From NCBI RefSeq assembly GCF_036946495.1, contig NZ_JAQIIX010000002.1, positions 4,127,501 to 4,191,500 of the forward strand: a stretch of DNA of 64,000 nucleotides, read 5' to 3'. Positions 27,507-35,711 of the stretch are shown one piece after another. The notes beneath the pieces were generated by a model. The model was not told where the DNA came from and made no database searches. It worked only from the letters and a program-made list of their open reading frames with translations. The first letter of the stretch is position 1. The number at the start of each line of letters is the position of its first letter. The DNA comes from Mycolicibacterium neoaurum. GTDB taxonomy: Bacteria; Actinomycetota; Actinomycetes; Mycobacteriales; Mycobacteriaceae. A program made the position numbers and the translations under genes.

Positions 27507-30130
27507 TGGTTGTACAAACAGAGATGACGGCACGCGCCGAGGACGTGCTCGCCGGTTACCGGAGCCGCCGCGCCCAACAGGCGTTGTTCGACGTCCGAGG
27601 CACCGTCGGCAACGGATTCGACGAGTTCGTCGACGCCGCGGGCGCCATCCGGCCCGCCTGGCAGGAGCTGGCCGAATGCGTGGCCGAGCGGGGGCGCGAC
27701 GGGCTGGACCGGTTGCGGGTGACCGTGCGCAACCTCGTCGACGATGACGGCATCACCTACGTGCACGTCGACAAGAGCGCCGCGGACACCGCCCCGGACG
27801 GCGGCGTCGCCGAGCCGTGGCATCTGGACGCGCTGCCGCTGCTGATCTCCACCGCCGACTGGGACGCCCTGGAAGCCGGGCTTGTGCAGCGGTCGCGGCT
27901 GCTCGACGCCGTGCTCACCGACCTCTACAGCGCGCGAGTCTCCCTCACCAGCGGGGTGCTGCCCCCGCAACTGCTCTTCGCCCACCCCGCGTATGTGCGG
28001 GCCGCCCACGGTATCGAGGTTCCCGGCAAGCATCAGCTGTTCCTGCACGGTTGTGATGTCAGCCGGGCCGCCGACGGCAGCTTCCGGGCCAACGCCGACT
28101 GGACGCAGGCGCCCTCGGGAGCCGGCTACGCACTCGCGGGTCGTCGGGTCATCGCCCACGCCGCCCCGGACCTCTATGAGCGCATCGCCCCGCGGCCGGC
28201 CTCGCCGTGGGCGCAGGCGCTTCGCCTGGCGCTCATCGACGCGGCACCCGAGGCCGCCGACGAACCCGTGGTGGTCGTGCTCAGTCCGGGTGCGCAATCC
28301 GAGACGGCTTTCGACCAGGCCTATCTGGCAAGCGTTCTCGGTTTCCCGCTGGTGGAGAGTGCCGACCTGGTGGTGCGCGACGGGAAGCTGTGGATGCGGT
28401 CGCTGGGCACCCTCAAACGCGTCGACGTGGTGCTGCGCCGAGTGGATGCCGACTATGTCGACCCGCTGGATTTGCGTGCCGATTCCCGCCTCGGTGTGGT
28501 CGGGCTGGTCGAGGTACTACGCCGCGGCGCCGCGACCGTCGTCAACACCCTCGGCAGCGGCATCCTGGAAAGCCCGGGGCTGATGCGCTTCCTGCCCGAG
28601 TTGGCCGAACTGCTGACCGGTGAGACCCCACTGTTGGCGTCCCCGCAGATGTACTGGGGCGGAATCGATGTGGAGCGTTCTCATCTGCTGACGCAGCTGT
28701 CGCGGTTGCTCATCAAACCGGTCACCGGTGGCAAGACGATCGTCGGTCCGGCGTTATCGGTGTCGGCCCGCGAACAGCTCGCCGCCCGCATCGCCGCGAA
28801 CCCGTGGCAGTGGGTCGGCCAGGAACTGCCGGAATTCTCTTCGGCACCCACCGATTTCCTTCCCGGCGGGGTGTCCGCGGCAGATGTCGGCATGCGCCTG
28901 TTCACCGTGGCCCAACGAGGCGGCTACGCCCCCATGATGGGCGGGCTCGGTTTCCTGCCCGCTCCCGGTAACGCCGCCTACACCCTGGATACCGTTGCGG
29001 CCAAGGATGTCTGGGTCCGCACCCCGGACCGCGCCAAGGCGGTGCCGACACCCTCGGTCGACCTGCCGGTCATGACGCCGAGTCCCACCAGGGCGGTCAG
29101 CTCGCCGCGCGTGTTGTCGGACTTCTTCTGGCTGGGCCGTTACGCCGAGCGCGCCGAGAACATGGCGCGGTTGCTCACCGTCACCCGCGAGCGCTATCAC
29201 GAGTACCGGTACCGCCAGGACATGGCCGAAAGCCAGTGTGTGCCGGTCCTGTTGGCCGCCATCGGAGTGATCACCGGCACGGACACGGGTTCCGGTGGTG
29301 ACGATCACGAGGCCATCGCGATCGCGCCGAGCACACTGTGGTCGCTGACTGCGGACCGGCGTCGCCCGGGATCGCTGGCCCAGTCGGTCGAGCGGCTCGG
29401 GCTGGCAGCACGTGGCGTGCGCGACCAGATGTCGAACGACACCTGGATGGTGCTGGCCGGCGTGGAGCGGGCGGTCGGATCCCGAGCCCGTCAGCCGGAG
29501 TCCCAGGCCGCCGGTGACGCCTACCTGCTGACCGCCCACACCCAGACGCTGGCGGGCATGCTCGCCCTGTCCGGGATGGCGGCCGAATCGATGGTCCAGG
29601 ATGTCGGCTGGACGGTGATGGACATTGGCAAGCGCATCGAACGCAGTCTCGGGCTCACCGCGTTGCTGCGCGCGACCATGACGGCGGTACGGGCACCCGG
29701 AGCCGAACAGGCCGTCACCGAATCGATGCTGGTGGCCTGTGAGTCATCGGTCATCTACCGCCGCCGGATGCTGGGCAAGGTCAGCATCGCCGCCGTGGCG
29801 GATCTGGTGCTCTTCGACGCCGAGAACCCGCGCTCGCTGATCTATCAGTTCGACCGGCTGCATCAGGGGCTGCGTCGGCTGCCGTCGTCGTCGGGTTCAT
29901 CACGACCGGAACGGCTGGCCGACGAGATCACCGCGCGGCTGCGTCGTGTCGATCCGGACGATCTGGAGACCGTCGCCGCCGACGGCACCCGTGCCGAACT
30001 GGCCGACCTGCTCGACGGCCTGCACACCGATCTTCGCGAGCTGTCCAGCTTGATCACCGCCGCGCATCTGTCGCTGCCGACCGGCATGCAACCGTTGTGG
30101 GGGCCGGACGAGCGGAGGCGGCTACCGTGA
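27506..30130 (+). CDS. circularly permuted ATP-grasp / alpha-E fusion protein (Rv2567 type)
   Basis: This 874 aa fusion has an N-terminal circularly permuted ATP-grasp domain (about residues 1-510, with HLDALPLLISTADWDALEAGL, MYWGGIDVERSHLL and KPVTGGKTIVGP-like phosphate-binding segments) and a C-terminal alpha-E domain (from SRVLSDFFWLGRYAERAENMARLL). In many bacteria these are two separate genes. The proposed role is peptide-bond formation on an unknown peptide or protein, coupled to transglutaminase-fold enzymes. GTG 27503 and ATG 27506 are both in frame. The stop overlaps the next GTG by 4 bases. Confidence 0.88.
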   Translation: MVVQTEMTARAEDVLAGYRSRRAQQALFDVRGTVGNGFDEFVDAAGAIRPAWQELAECVAERGRDGLDRLRVTVRNLVDDDGITYVHVDKSAADTAPDGGVAEPWHLDALPLLISTADWDALEAGLVQRSRLLDAVLTDLYSARVSLTSGVLPPQLLFAHPAYVRAAHGIEVPGKHQLFLHGCDVSRAADGSFRANADWTQAPSGAGYALAGRRVIAHAAPDLYERIAPRPASPWAQALRLALIDAAPEAADEPVVVVLSPGAQSETAFDQAYLASVLGFPLVESADLVVRDGKLWMRSLGTLKRVDVVLRRVDADYVDPLDLRADSRLGVVGLVEVLRRGAATVVNTLGSGILESPGLMRFLPELAELLTGETPLLASPQMYWGGIDVERSHLLTQLSRLLIKPVTGGKTIVGPALSVSAREQLAARIAANPWQWVGQELPEFSSAPTDFLPGGVSAADVGMRLFTVAQRGGYAPMMGGLGFLPAPGNAAYTLDTVAAKDVWVRTPDRAKAVPTPSVDLPVMTPSPTRAVSSPRVLSDFFWLGRYAERAENMARLLTVTRERYHEYRYRQDMAESQCVPVLLAAIGVITGTDTGSGGDDHEAIAIAPSTLWSLTADRRRPGSLAQSVERLGLAARGVRDQMSNDTWMVLAGVERAVGSRARQPESQAAGDAYLLTAHTQTLAGMLALSGMAAESMVQDVGWTVMDIGKRIERSLGLTALLRATMTAVRAPGAEQAVTESMLVACESSVIYRRRMLGKVSIAAVADLVLFDAENPRSLIYQFDRLHQGLRRLPSSSGSSRPERLADEITARLRRVDPDDLETVAADGTRAELADLLDGLHTDLRELSSLITAAHLSLPTGMQPLWGPDERRRLP

Positions 30131-31014
30131 CGCACACAGGCACCCGACGCTATGCGATCACCCACCGCACCACCTACCGGTACTCCGACGATGTCACCGG
30201 CTCGTACGGCCGCGGTTACCTGACGCCCCGCGAACTGCCGGGCCAGCGGCGGCTGTCCCACGAACTGCTGATCGAGCCGGAGGCCGCCGACAGTTCGATC
30301 AGTCGGGACGCCTACGGCAACACCAGTTCCTACTTCCACGTCACCGAGCCGCATCGCACCCTCACCGTCACGGGTCACTCGCTGGTGGAGGTCGACCCGC
30401 CGGCGCCGGAACTCTACGAGGGGGGCGCTGCGCGCGCACCGTGGGAGATATCGCGACCCGTCGGACCCGACGGTGCGCTGGCGTGCGAGTTCACCCTGGA
30501 TCTTGCGCCGCCGGAGATCACCGATGAGGTCCGCGCCTACGCGGCACCCAGTTTCGTTCCGGAGCGGCCGCTGATCGAGGTCCTGCGTGACCTCAACTCG
30601 CGGATCTTCCGCGATTTCACCTACCGGTCGGGTTCGACGACCATCTCGACGGGGGTGGCCGAGGTGTTGGAGGCCCGCGAGGGGGTCTGTCAGGACTTCG
30701 CCCGCCTGGCCATCGCGTGCTTGCGGGCCAACGGCCTGGCCGCCAGCTATGTGTCCGGGTATCTGGCCACCGACCCGCCGCCGGGCAAGGAACGCATGAT
30801 CGGCGTCGATGCCACCCACGCCTGGGCATCGGTGTGGACGCCGCAGAACCAATGGCTGGGGCTGGACCCCACCAATGACCAGCTGGTCGACGAACGGTAT
30901 GTGGTGGTCGGCTTCGGCAGGGATTATGCCGACGTGCCGCCGCTGCGTGGGATCATCTACACCGAATCGGAGAGTAGCGTTATCGAAGTCTCAGTCGATG
31001 TAGCGCCGAACTGA
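30127..31014 (+). CDS. transglutaminase-like cysteine protease (Rv2569c type)
   Basis: This 295 aa protein has an N-terminal beta domain (THRTTYRYSDDVTGSYGRGYLTPRELPGQ split over residues 10-40) and a transglutaminase core with the papain-like triad: Cys in GVCQDFARLAI, His in DATHAWASVW and Asp in GLDPTND. The GTG at 30127 overlaps the ATP-grasp/alpha-E stop. Within this cluster it is predicted to cleave or transfer a peptide made by the ATP-grasp partner. No signal peptide is seen. Confidence 0.9.
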   Translation: MTHTGTRRYAITHRTTYRYSDDVTGSYGRGYLTPRELPGQRRLSHELLIEPEAADSSISRDAYGNTSSYFHVTEPHRTLTVTGHSLVEVDPPAPELYEGGAARAPWEISRPVGPDGALACEFTLDLAPPEITDEVRAYAAPSFVPERPLIEVLRDLNSRIFRDFTYRSGSTTISTGVAEVLEAREGVCQDFARLAIACLRANGLAASYVSGYLATDPPPGKERMIGVDATHAWASVWTPQNQWLGLDPTNDQLVDERYVVVGFGRDYADVPPLRGIIYTESESSVIEVSVDVAPN

Positions 31015-31084
31015 CTCCCAGGTGGTTTAGGCGCGCGCCGCAGCGGGCACCAGCTAGCGGCCGTGCGAACAGGGGAGAGCGTGC

Positions 31085-32146
31085 ATGCGGGATTTCAATT
31101 GTCCGAAGTGTGGACAGCGATTGGCGTTCGAGAACTCCAAATGTCTGTCCTGCGGCTCGTCGTTGGGCTTCTCGCTCGACGATATGGCCCTGCTGGTCAT
31201 CGCCAGCGGTGACGAGAGCGAGCACGCCGGGGCGGTCGACGAGCACAACTATGCGTTGTGCGCCAATCTTTATGCCGCCGAATGTAACTGGTTGGTCAAG
31301 GTCGGGGAGGGCTCCGGGCTGTGCGCATCATGCGCGTTGACAAGGACTCGGCCCGCCGATTCGGACACCGTGGCGATGGCCGCCTTCGCCGCTGCCGAGC
31401 GCGCCAAACGCCGGATGATCGCCGAGCTGACCGAGCTGAAGCTGCCCGTGGTGGGCCGCGAGGACGATCCGCAGTACGGATTGGCCTTCGACCTGCTCTC
31501 CAGCGAGTTCGAGAAGGTTTTCACCGGCCACGCCGACGGAGTGATCACCCTCGACCTCGCCGAGGGTGATGATGTGCACCGCGAGCAGCTGCGGGTGTCC
31601 ATGGAGGAGCCTTACCGCACCCTCCTCGGTCATTTCCGGCACGAAATCGGCCACTATTACTTCTATCGGCTGGTCAGCCCGGTCCCGGAGTACCTGGAAC
31701 GGTTCAACGAGCTGTTCGGCGATCCCGACCTGGACTATCAGGCTGCGCTGGACCGGCATTACAGCGAGGGCGCGCCTGAGGGCTGGAAGAACGATTACGT
31801 GTCCTCTTATGCCACCATGCATCCGGCCGAGGACTGGGCCGAGACGTTCGCCCACTACCTGCACATCCGGGACACCCTGGACACCGCCGCGGCGTTCGGA
31901 TTGGCTCCCGCCGGGGCGACGTTCGACCGACGGGTGTTGGGCCCTAGCGGTTTCGACACCATCATCGAGATGTGGCTGCCGCTGACGTGGGCGCTGAACA
32001 TGGTGAATCGATCGATGGGACGCGATGATCTGTACCCGTTCGTGCTGCCGCCGGCCGTCCTGGAGAAGATGCGGTTCATCCACACCGTGATCGACGAGAT
32101 CACCTCGTCGCCGGACAAGCTGGCAGCGGTCGGCGGCGAGGCCTAA
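31085..32146 (+). CDS. zinc-ribbon putative metallopeptidase (Rv2568c type)
   Basis: This 353 aa protein has an N-terminal zinc ribbon (CPKCGQ then CLSCGS, residues 5-23), a second pair of Cys near 67-79 and 85-88, and a metallopeptidase-like domain with HEIGHYYF at about residue 183. A downstream HPAEDWAETFAHYLHIRD segment offers further ligands. It is annotated in related genomes as a putative zinc-binding metallopeptidase. It follows the transglutaminase gene by 70 bases with a GGGAGAG ribosome site, so it is probably the last member of this cluster. Confidence 0.85.
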   Translation: MRDFNCPKCGQRLAFENSKCLSCGSSLGFSLDDMALLVIASGDESEHAGAVDEHNYALCANLYAAECNWLVKVGEGSGLCASCALTRTRPADSDTVAMAAFAAAERAKRRMIAELTELKLPVVGREDDPQYGLAFDLLSSEFEKVFTGHADGVITLDLAEGDDVHREQLRVSMEEPYRTLLGHFRHEIGHYYFYRLVSPVPEYLERFNELFGDPDLDYQAALDRHYSEGAPEGWKNDYVSSYATMHPAEDWAETFAHYLHIRDTLDTAAAFGLAPAGATFDRRVLGPSGFDTIIEMWLPLTWALNMVNRSMGRDDLYPFVLPPAVLEKMRFIHTVIDEITSSPDKLAAVGGEA

Positions 32147-32234
32147 CGGTCGAGCAGGCTGCGGCGTACCGGCGGTTACGGTCGCTGTTGCTTGACCGAA
32201 ATCCGCGGCGGTGCCGGTCGGGCGGTCGCGCGGG

Positions 32235-33350
32235 CTAGCTGGTGGTGTCGGGAATGCCGGCTTTCTTGGCGGTTCGATCAGCGAGGTCCAGTAGTCGTCG
32301 AATTCTGCCTGCGACGGCATCTTTGGTCATGGGTGGATCGGCGCGGCGGCCCAGTTCACTCAATGCGAGGTCGGGATGGGCCAGGCGTAGTGCTGCGGCG
32401 GCTTTGAGATGGGCGGGTGCGGTGTCACCGAGTATCTGCTTCGCACGCCGCACCCGTGCGGTGGACTCGGCTGCCGCCTCGGCCGCCCGCCTGGTATTTG
32501 CCGACTCCAACGTAGGGCTTCGTCCGACTCCGTTATGAAAGTGCTGATGGTGGTGGCGATTCGCCCATAGGGCGCTTGTTTCGGGAGCGCCGATTCGCGC
32601 CAGCAGCGCGGTGACGGCCTCGTCGTTGCGCAGGACGACGCAGTCACGGCCGCGGACTTCACGCCGCTGCGCGGTGATCCCCAGGCGGCGTGCGACGCCG
32701 GCCAGTGCTATCGCCGCTTCCGGGCCGGGGCTGTAGACGGTCAGTCCCCGGCGATGTCCGGTCGACGCCAGGTGGCTGGTGGCGAGAATCGCACCGCGCC
32801 AAGCCGCTTCCAACTCCTCGTGCGCGCCTCCGACGATCCACGGAGGTATCCCGCTGACCGGTCGGCCGCGGTGGTCGATCAGTCCGGTTTGCCGGGCGAG
32901 GTTCTCGGCGTGAATGAGGCGCAGGAGATAGCGGTTGGCGCTGCCTGTGCTGGTGTGCGCCATGTTCAGTGTCGGTGCGGCGCCGCACAGGTGAAAGATG
33001 TTGCTGCGTAGACGTTGGGCAGTGGGGAAGTGATCGACTTCGGCGTCGAGGACGATCGTGTTGCTGATGATGGCAAGTCCGCCGGTGAGCCGTAGCATCA
33101 CCGCAACTTCGGCCCGGCGGGCCTTGGCCGTTCCCGGCGCAGCGGAGCTGAGCTCGTCCTTGGCCAGGGTCGCCGGTTGTCTTGAGATCGATACGTCGCG
33201 GCCGCCGTGTGCATTCAGGCCAGGTGGCCCGCCGGCGGAATCGCCATGATGGCCAGGTTGATTCGCGGCGTGGGCGGCAACCAGTCGCGCAGTCCGGGAT
33301 TTCACCGTGCCGTCGGGGGCCGGTCCTTCGGGAACCAGGGGCTGCGTCAT
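32235..33350 (-). CDS. WhiA-like DNA-binding protein (second, divergent copy)
   Basis: The 371 aa product resembles the sporulation/cell-division regulator WhiA along its length: TAKARRAEVAVMLRLTGGL, DAEVDHFPTAQRLRSNIFHL, LARQTGLIDHRGRPV, and a C-terminal helix-turn-helix ending RRADPPMTKDAVAGRIRRLLDLADRTAKKAGIPDT (split here). Canonical WhiA sits in uvrC-yvcK-whiA and is about 325 aa; this copy has about 65 extra N-terminal residues, an unusual central region (ANRHHHQHFHNGVGR) and lies in an AT-richer island. I start at ATG 33350, with GGAAAGGA 9 nt upstream. It may be a regulator acquired with the island or a diverged duplicate. Confidence 0.85.
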   Translation of the reverse strand: MTQPLVPEGPAPDGTVKSRTARLVAAHAANQPGHHGDSAGGPPGLNAHGGRDVSISRQPATLAKDELSSAAPGTAKARRAEVAVMLRLTGGLAIISNTIVLDAEVDHFPTAQRLRSNIFHLCGAAPTLNMAHTSTGSANRYLLRLIHAENLARQTGLIDHRGRPVSGIPPWIVGGAHEELEAAWRGAILATSHLASTGHRRGLTVYSPGPEAAIALAGVARRLGITAQRREVRGRDCVVLRNDEAVTALLARIGAPETSALWANRHHHQHFHNGVGRSPTLESANTRRAAEAAAESTARVRRAKQILGDTAPAHLKAAAALRLAHPDLALSELGRRADPPMTKDAVAGRIRRLLDLADRTAKKAGIPDTTS

Positions 33351-33719
33351 CAGGTGCAATCCTTTCCGCTCGATCCGGTTGGCGGAACGGCTCGGGTCCA
33401 AACGGATCCAGCTATACGGGGGCCGCTGCGTGGCTGGAGAGGCCATGGAGCTGCTGGTCTGGTGAGTCGATCGGCTGCAGCGAGCATGTAACCCCGGGTG
33501 GAATCACTCTACATACCGGTTGACATGTCAGTCAGTTATATGTGAACGTGACGCTGCACACGTGCTGAACTGGTCTACGGGGGTGCCGGGCCGTGTGTAG
33601 CAAACGGGGGTTTGTGCGTGTTGCTCATCAGTACGGTCAGGTGGCGAATCTGGCTGTTGTGGCGTGAGCAAAGTACCTGTCACCGAGGGGTGCGTCAGCC
33701 TTGCCGTAGCGTACAGAAC
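33351..33719. other. AT-richer non-coding stretch between the WhiA-like gene and an orphan gene
   Basis: I find no convincing gene here; short frames exist but have no ribosome site and poor codon bias. It holds the WhiA-like promoter region and a perfect TGACATGTCA palindrome at 33521-33530 followed by GTCAGTTATATG, a plausible operator. A TAGCGT -10 at 33707-33712 precedes the orphan GTG 33720 by 7 nt. Base composition is visibly lower in GC than the flanks. Confidence 0.5.
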
Positions 33720-34061
33720 GTGACTGTAAGGGAGCGCTCCGGTTGGAAAGCGCAGGTTATAGTTTGGTTTGCCTCGACTCTGGTGTTTGCTCTGCTCGTA
33801 TTTGTCAACTCGTTGCCGCCCGTCTCTCTCGCCGAGGACGGAACCTACAGAGTCGGTGACTGCTTCCGCTGCAACCCTGTCTCCGGTACGTGGCAGACCC
33901 ACGGCGGGGTCACGGCGAACTGTGTATGGATGGTGCGCACGGAGGAGAACGACGTTGTTGACCACGGCGAGTTCGCCCCGGGTGAGAGGGGACGTGTAGT
34001 GCTCCAAGTAGGTGAATACTTCACGACAGTTGGTTGTCAGCCCTGGGTGTTGGTCGGCTGA
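33720..34061 (+). CDS. orphan small exported protein
   Basis: I do not recognise this protein. Starting at GTG 33720, probably leaderless after TAGCGT, it is 113 aa with a typical signal peptide or N-terminal anchor (Arg/Lys at the start, hydrophobic AQVIVWFASTLVFALLVFV, then SLAEDG) and a mature part of about 75 aa with four cysteines (DCFRC, NCVW, GCQP) that could make two disulphides. Base use is less GC-rich than the neighbours. An upstream ATG at 33612 is in frame but would bury the signal peptide. Confidence 0.5.
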   Translation: MTVRERSGWKAQVIVWFASTLVFALLVFVNSLPPVSLAEDGTYRVGDCFRCNPVSGTWQTHGGVTANCVWMVRTEENDVVDHGEFAPGERGRVVLQVGEYFTTVGCQPWVLVG

Positions 34062-34233
34062 TCGGTCAGCTCGGCATTGTTGTGTGCTGCCGTGCCGACC
34101 CGCGCGTTGCCTTGGTGGCTCCGGCCCATGTGGTCCCGCCGTTTCAGCGATACACAGCAACGGTTTTGATGTTTCTCCGAGTGTCTTTGCTGCGGTTGGT
34201 GAACCGTGTGGCCGGCTGTTCGGCGCTGCCTGT

Positions 34234-34803
34234 TCAATTCAGGCGTAGGTATGTCTGTCCGCGCGGGGACAGCCGATAGCCGGTCCCCAGACTGATGGTC
34301 AGCCCGAGCCCTTTCAGCTGTCTGACCCTGCGCTTGAACCGCGCTGTGTCGGTGCCGACCCGCGCGGCCAGATCCGGTGCCCGGACACCTTCGTTGTCGC
34401 CGATCAATTGCAGATACGTCCGGGTCCAGGGTTCGGTGGCCGTATCCCAGCGGTCCAGCCGCGCGCCGATCTCGGCGATCTCGTCGGCGTTCGGTATGCC
34501 CTCGGCCAGCGCAGGACGCTCGTCCGGAGCCAGATAGGAGACCCCGATCAGATACGTGTGTGCGGCGGTGCGCCCTTCCAGTTCTGCCTGCGCGGTGGCG
34601 GCGTCGGGGTAGCCGGCCGCACGGGCCTGCGCCGGTGTCACCCGGTGACCGGCCGGGTATTCGTCGACCGAGTCGATCTGCACGATCCCGGCCTGGGTCC
34701 GCTGAGTGCCGCCGGTCTTGACGCGTGGCCGGTCCCATTTGCGCAGCACCAGGGTGATGGTGCCGGCCGCGATACCGTCTGCTGTCGCACGATTGAGCAA
34801 CAC
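34234..34803 (-). CDS. ASCH-domain protein with C-terminal winged helix
   Basis: This 189 aa protein starts with a PUA-like ASCH domain (MLLNRATADGIAAGTITLVLRKW split at RPRVKTGGTQRTQAGIVQIDSV), a fold associated with RNA binding or recognition of modified bases. The remainder (about 125-189) looks like a winged helix: YLQLIGDNEGVRAPDLAARVG, then RFKRRVRQLKGLGLT and ISLGTGYRLSPRG. Function is not established. It is divergent from the DUF3097 gene, 68 bases away. Confidence 0.8.
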   Translation of the reverse strand: MLLNRATADGIAAGTITLVLRKWDRPRVKTGGTQRTQAGIVQIDSVDEYPAGHRVTPAQARAAGYPDAATAQAELEGRTAAHTYLIGVSYLAPDERPALAEGIPNADEIAEIGARLDRWDTATEPWTRTYLQLIGDNEGVRAPDLAARVGTDTARFKRRVRQLKGLGLTISLGTGYRLSPRGQTYLRLN

Positions 34804-34871
34804 ATCTCGATGCTATGACGGCGGCATGTCGTATCGACGGGTCCGTGGCGGGGCTTTCTAGGATCGCCCGC

Positions 34872-35702
34872 GTGACTGATCGATACGGCTCCGACATCCT
34901 GTCCCGAAACCCGCACACGCCCAAGCGCGTTCGCTCCGTCGAACACCCAGCCGAGCGCGGGCTGGTGGTCGAGGACCCGTCCAGCGGTTTCGTCGGCGCG
35001 GTGGTGCGTATCGAGAACAACCGGGTGGACCTGGAGGACCGCAACGGCCGGATCCGCTCCTTCCCGCTGGGCCCCGGCTTCCTCGTCGAGGGCAAGCCGG
35101 TGATTCTGACCGTGCCCAAGCGTGCCCCCGCCGCGCCGGCCCGCACCGCATCCGGTTCGGTGGCGGTCGCCGGTGCAAAGGCACGCGTTGCCCTGGCGAG
35201 CCGGATCTATGTCGAGGGCCGCCACGACGCCGAACTCGTCGAGCAGGTGTGGGGTGCGGACCTGCGCATCGAGGGTGTCGTCGTCGAATACCTGGGTGGG
35301 GTGGACGATCTTGCCGGGATCGTCACCGAATTCCAGCCCGGGCCCGGGCGCAAGCTCGGCGTGCTCGTCGACCACTTGGTGGCGGGCTCCAAGGAATCGC
35401 GGATCGCCGCCGAAGCGATGCGTGCGAGTTCCGGCGATCACGTGCTGGTGGTCGGGCACCCGTACATCGACATCTGGCAGGCAGTCAAACCCGAACGGCT
35501 GGGCCTCAAGCAGTGGCCGGTGATCCCACGCGGTATCGACTGGAAACACGGTATCTGCGACGCCCTGGGCTGGCCGCATGCCACCCAGGCCGATATCGCC
35601 GGCGCGTGGCAGCGCATCCGCGGCCGCGTGCGGGACTGGAACGATCTGGAACCGGCACTGATCGGGCGGGTCGAGGAGCTGATCGACTTCGTGACCGCTT
35701 AG
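34872..35702 (+). CDS. DUF3097 family protein
   Basis: This 276 aa actinobacterial protein matches DUF3097. The segment RIYVEGRHDAELVEQVWG followed by GVLVDHL and HVLVVGHPYIDIWQAV has the spacing of a TOPRIM-like fold (acidic residue after EG, then DxD-like), so a nucleic-acid function is possible; this is inference. The GTG start at 34872 lies 7 nt after TAGGAT, suggesting a leaderless message. It is followed by rarA after 9 bases. Confidence 0.82.
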   Translation: MTDRYGSDILSRNPHTPKRVRSVEHPAERGLVVEDPSSGFVGAVVRIENNRVDLEDRNGRIRSFPLGPGFLVEGKPVILTVPKRAPAAPARTASGSVAVAGAKARVALASRIYVEGRHDAELVEQVWGADLRIEGVVVEYLGGVDDLAGIVTEFQPGPGRKLGVLVDHLVAGSKESRIAAEAMRASSGDHVLVVGHPYIDIWQAVKPERLGLKQWPVIPRGIDWKHGICDALGWPHATQADIAGAWQRIRGRVRDWNDLEPALIGRVEELIDFVTA

Positions 35703-35711
35703 CGTTGAGGG

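Noticed and set aside
33612..33719. Upstream ATG for the orphan exported protein
   Set aside because: It would add 36 Trp/Arg/Cys-rich residues before the signal peptide and has no ribosome site.
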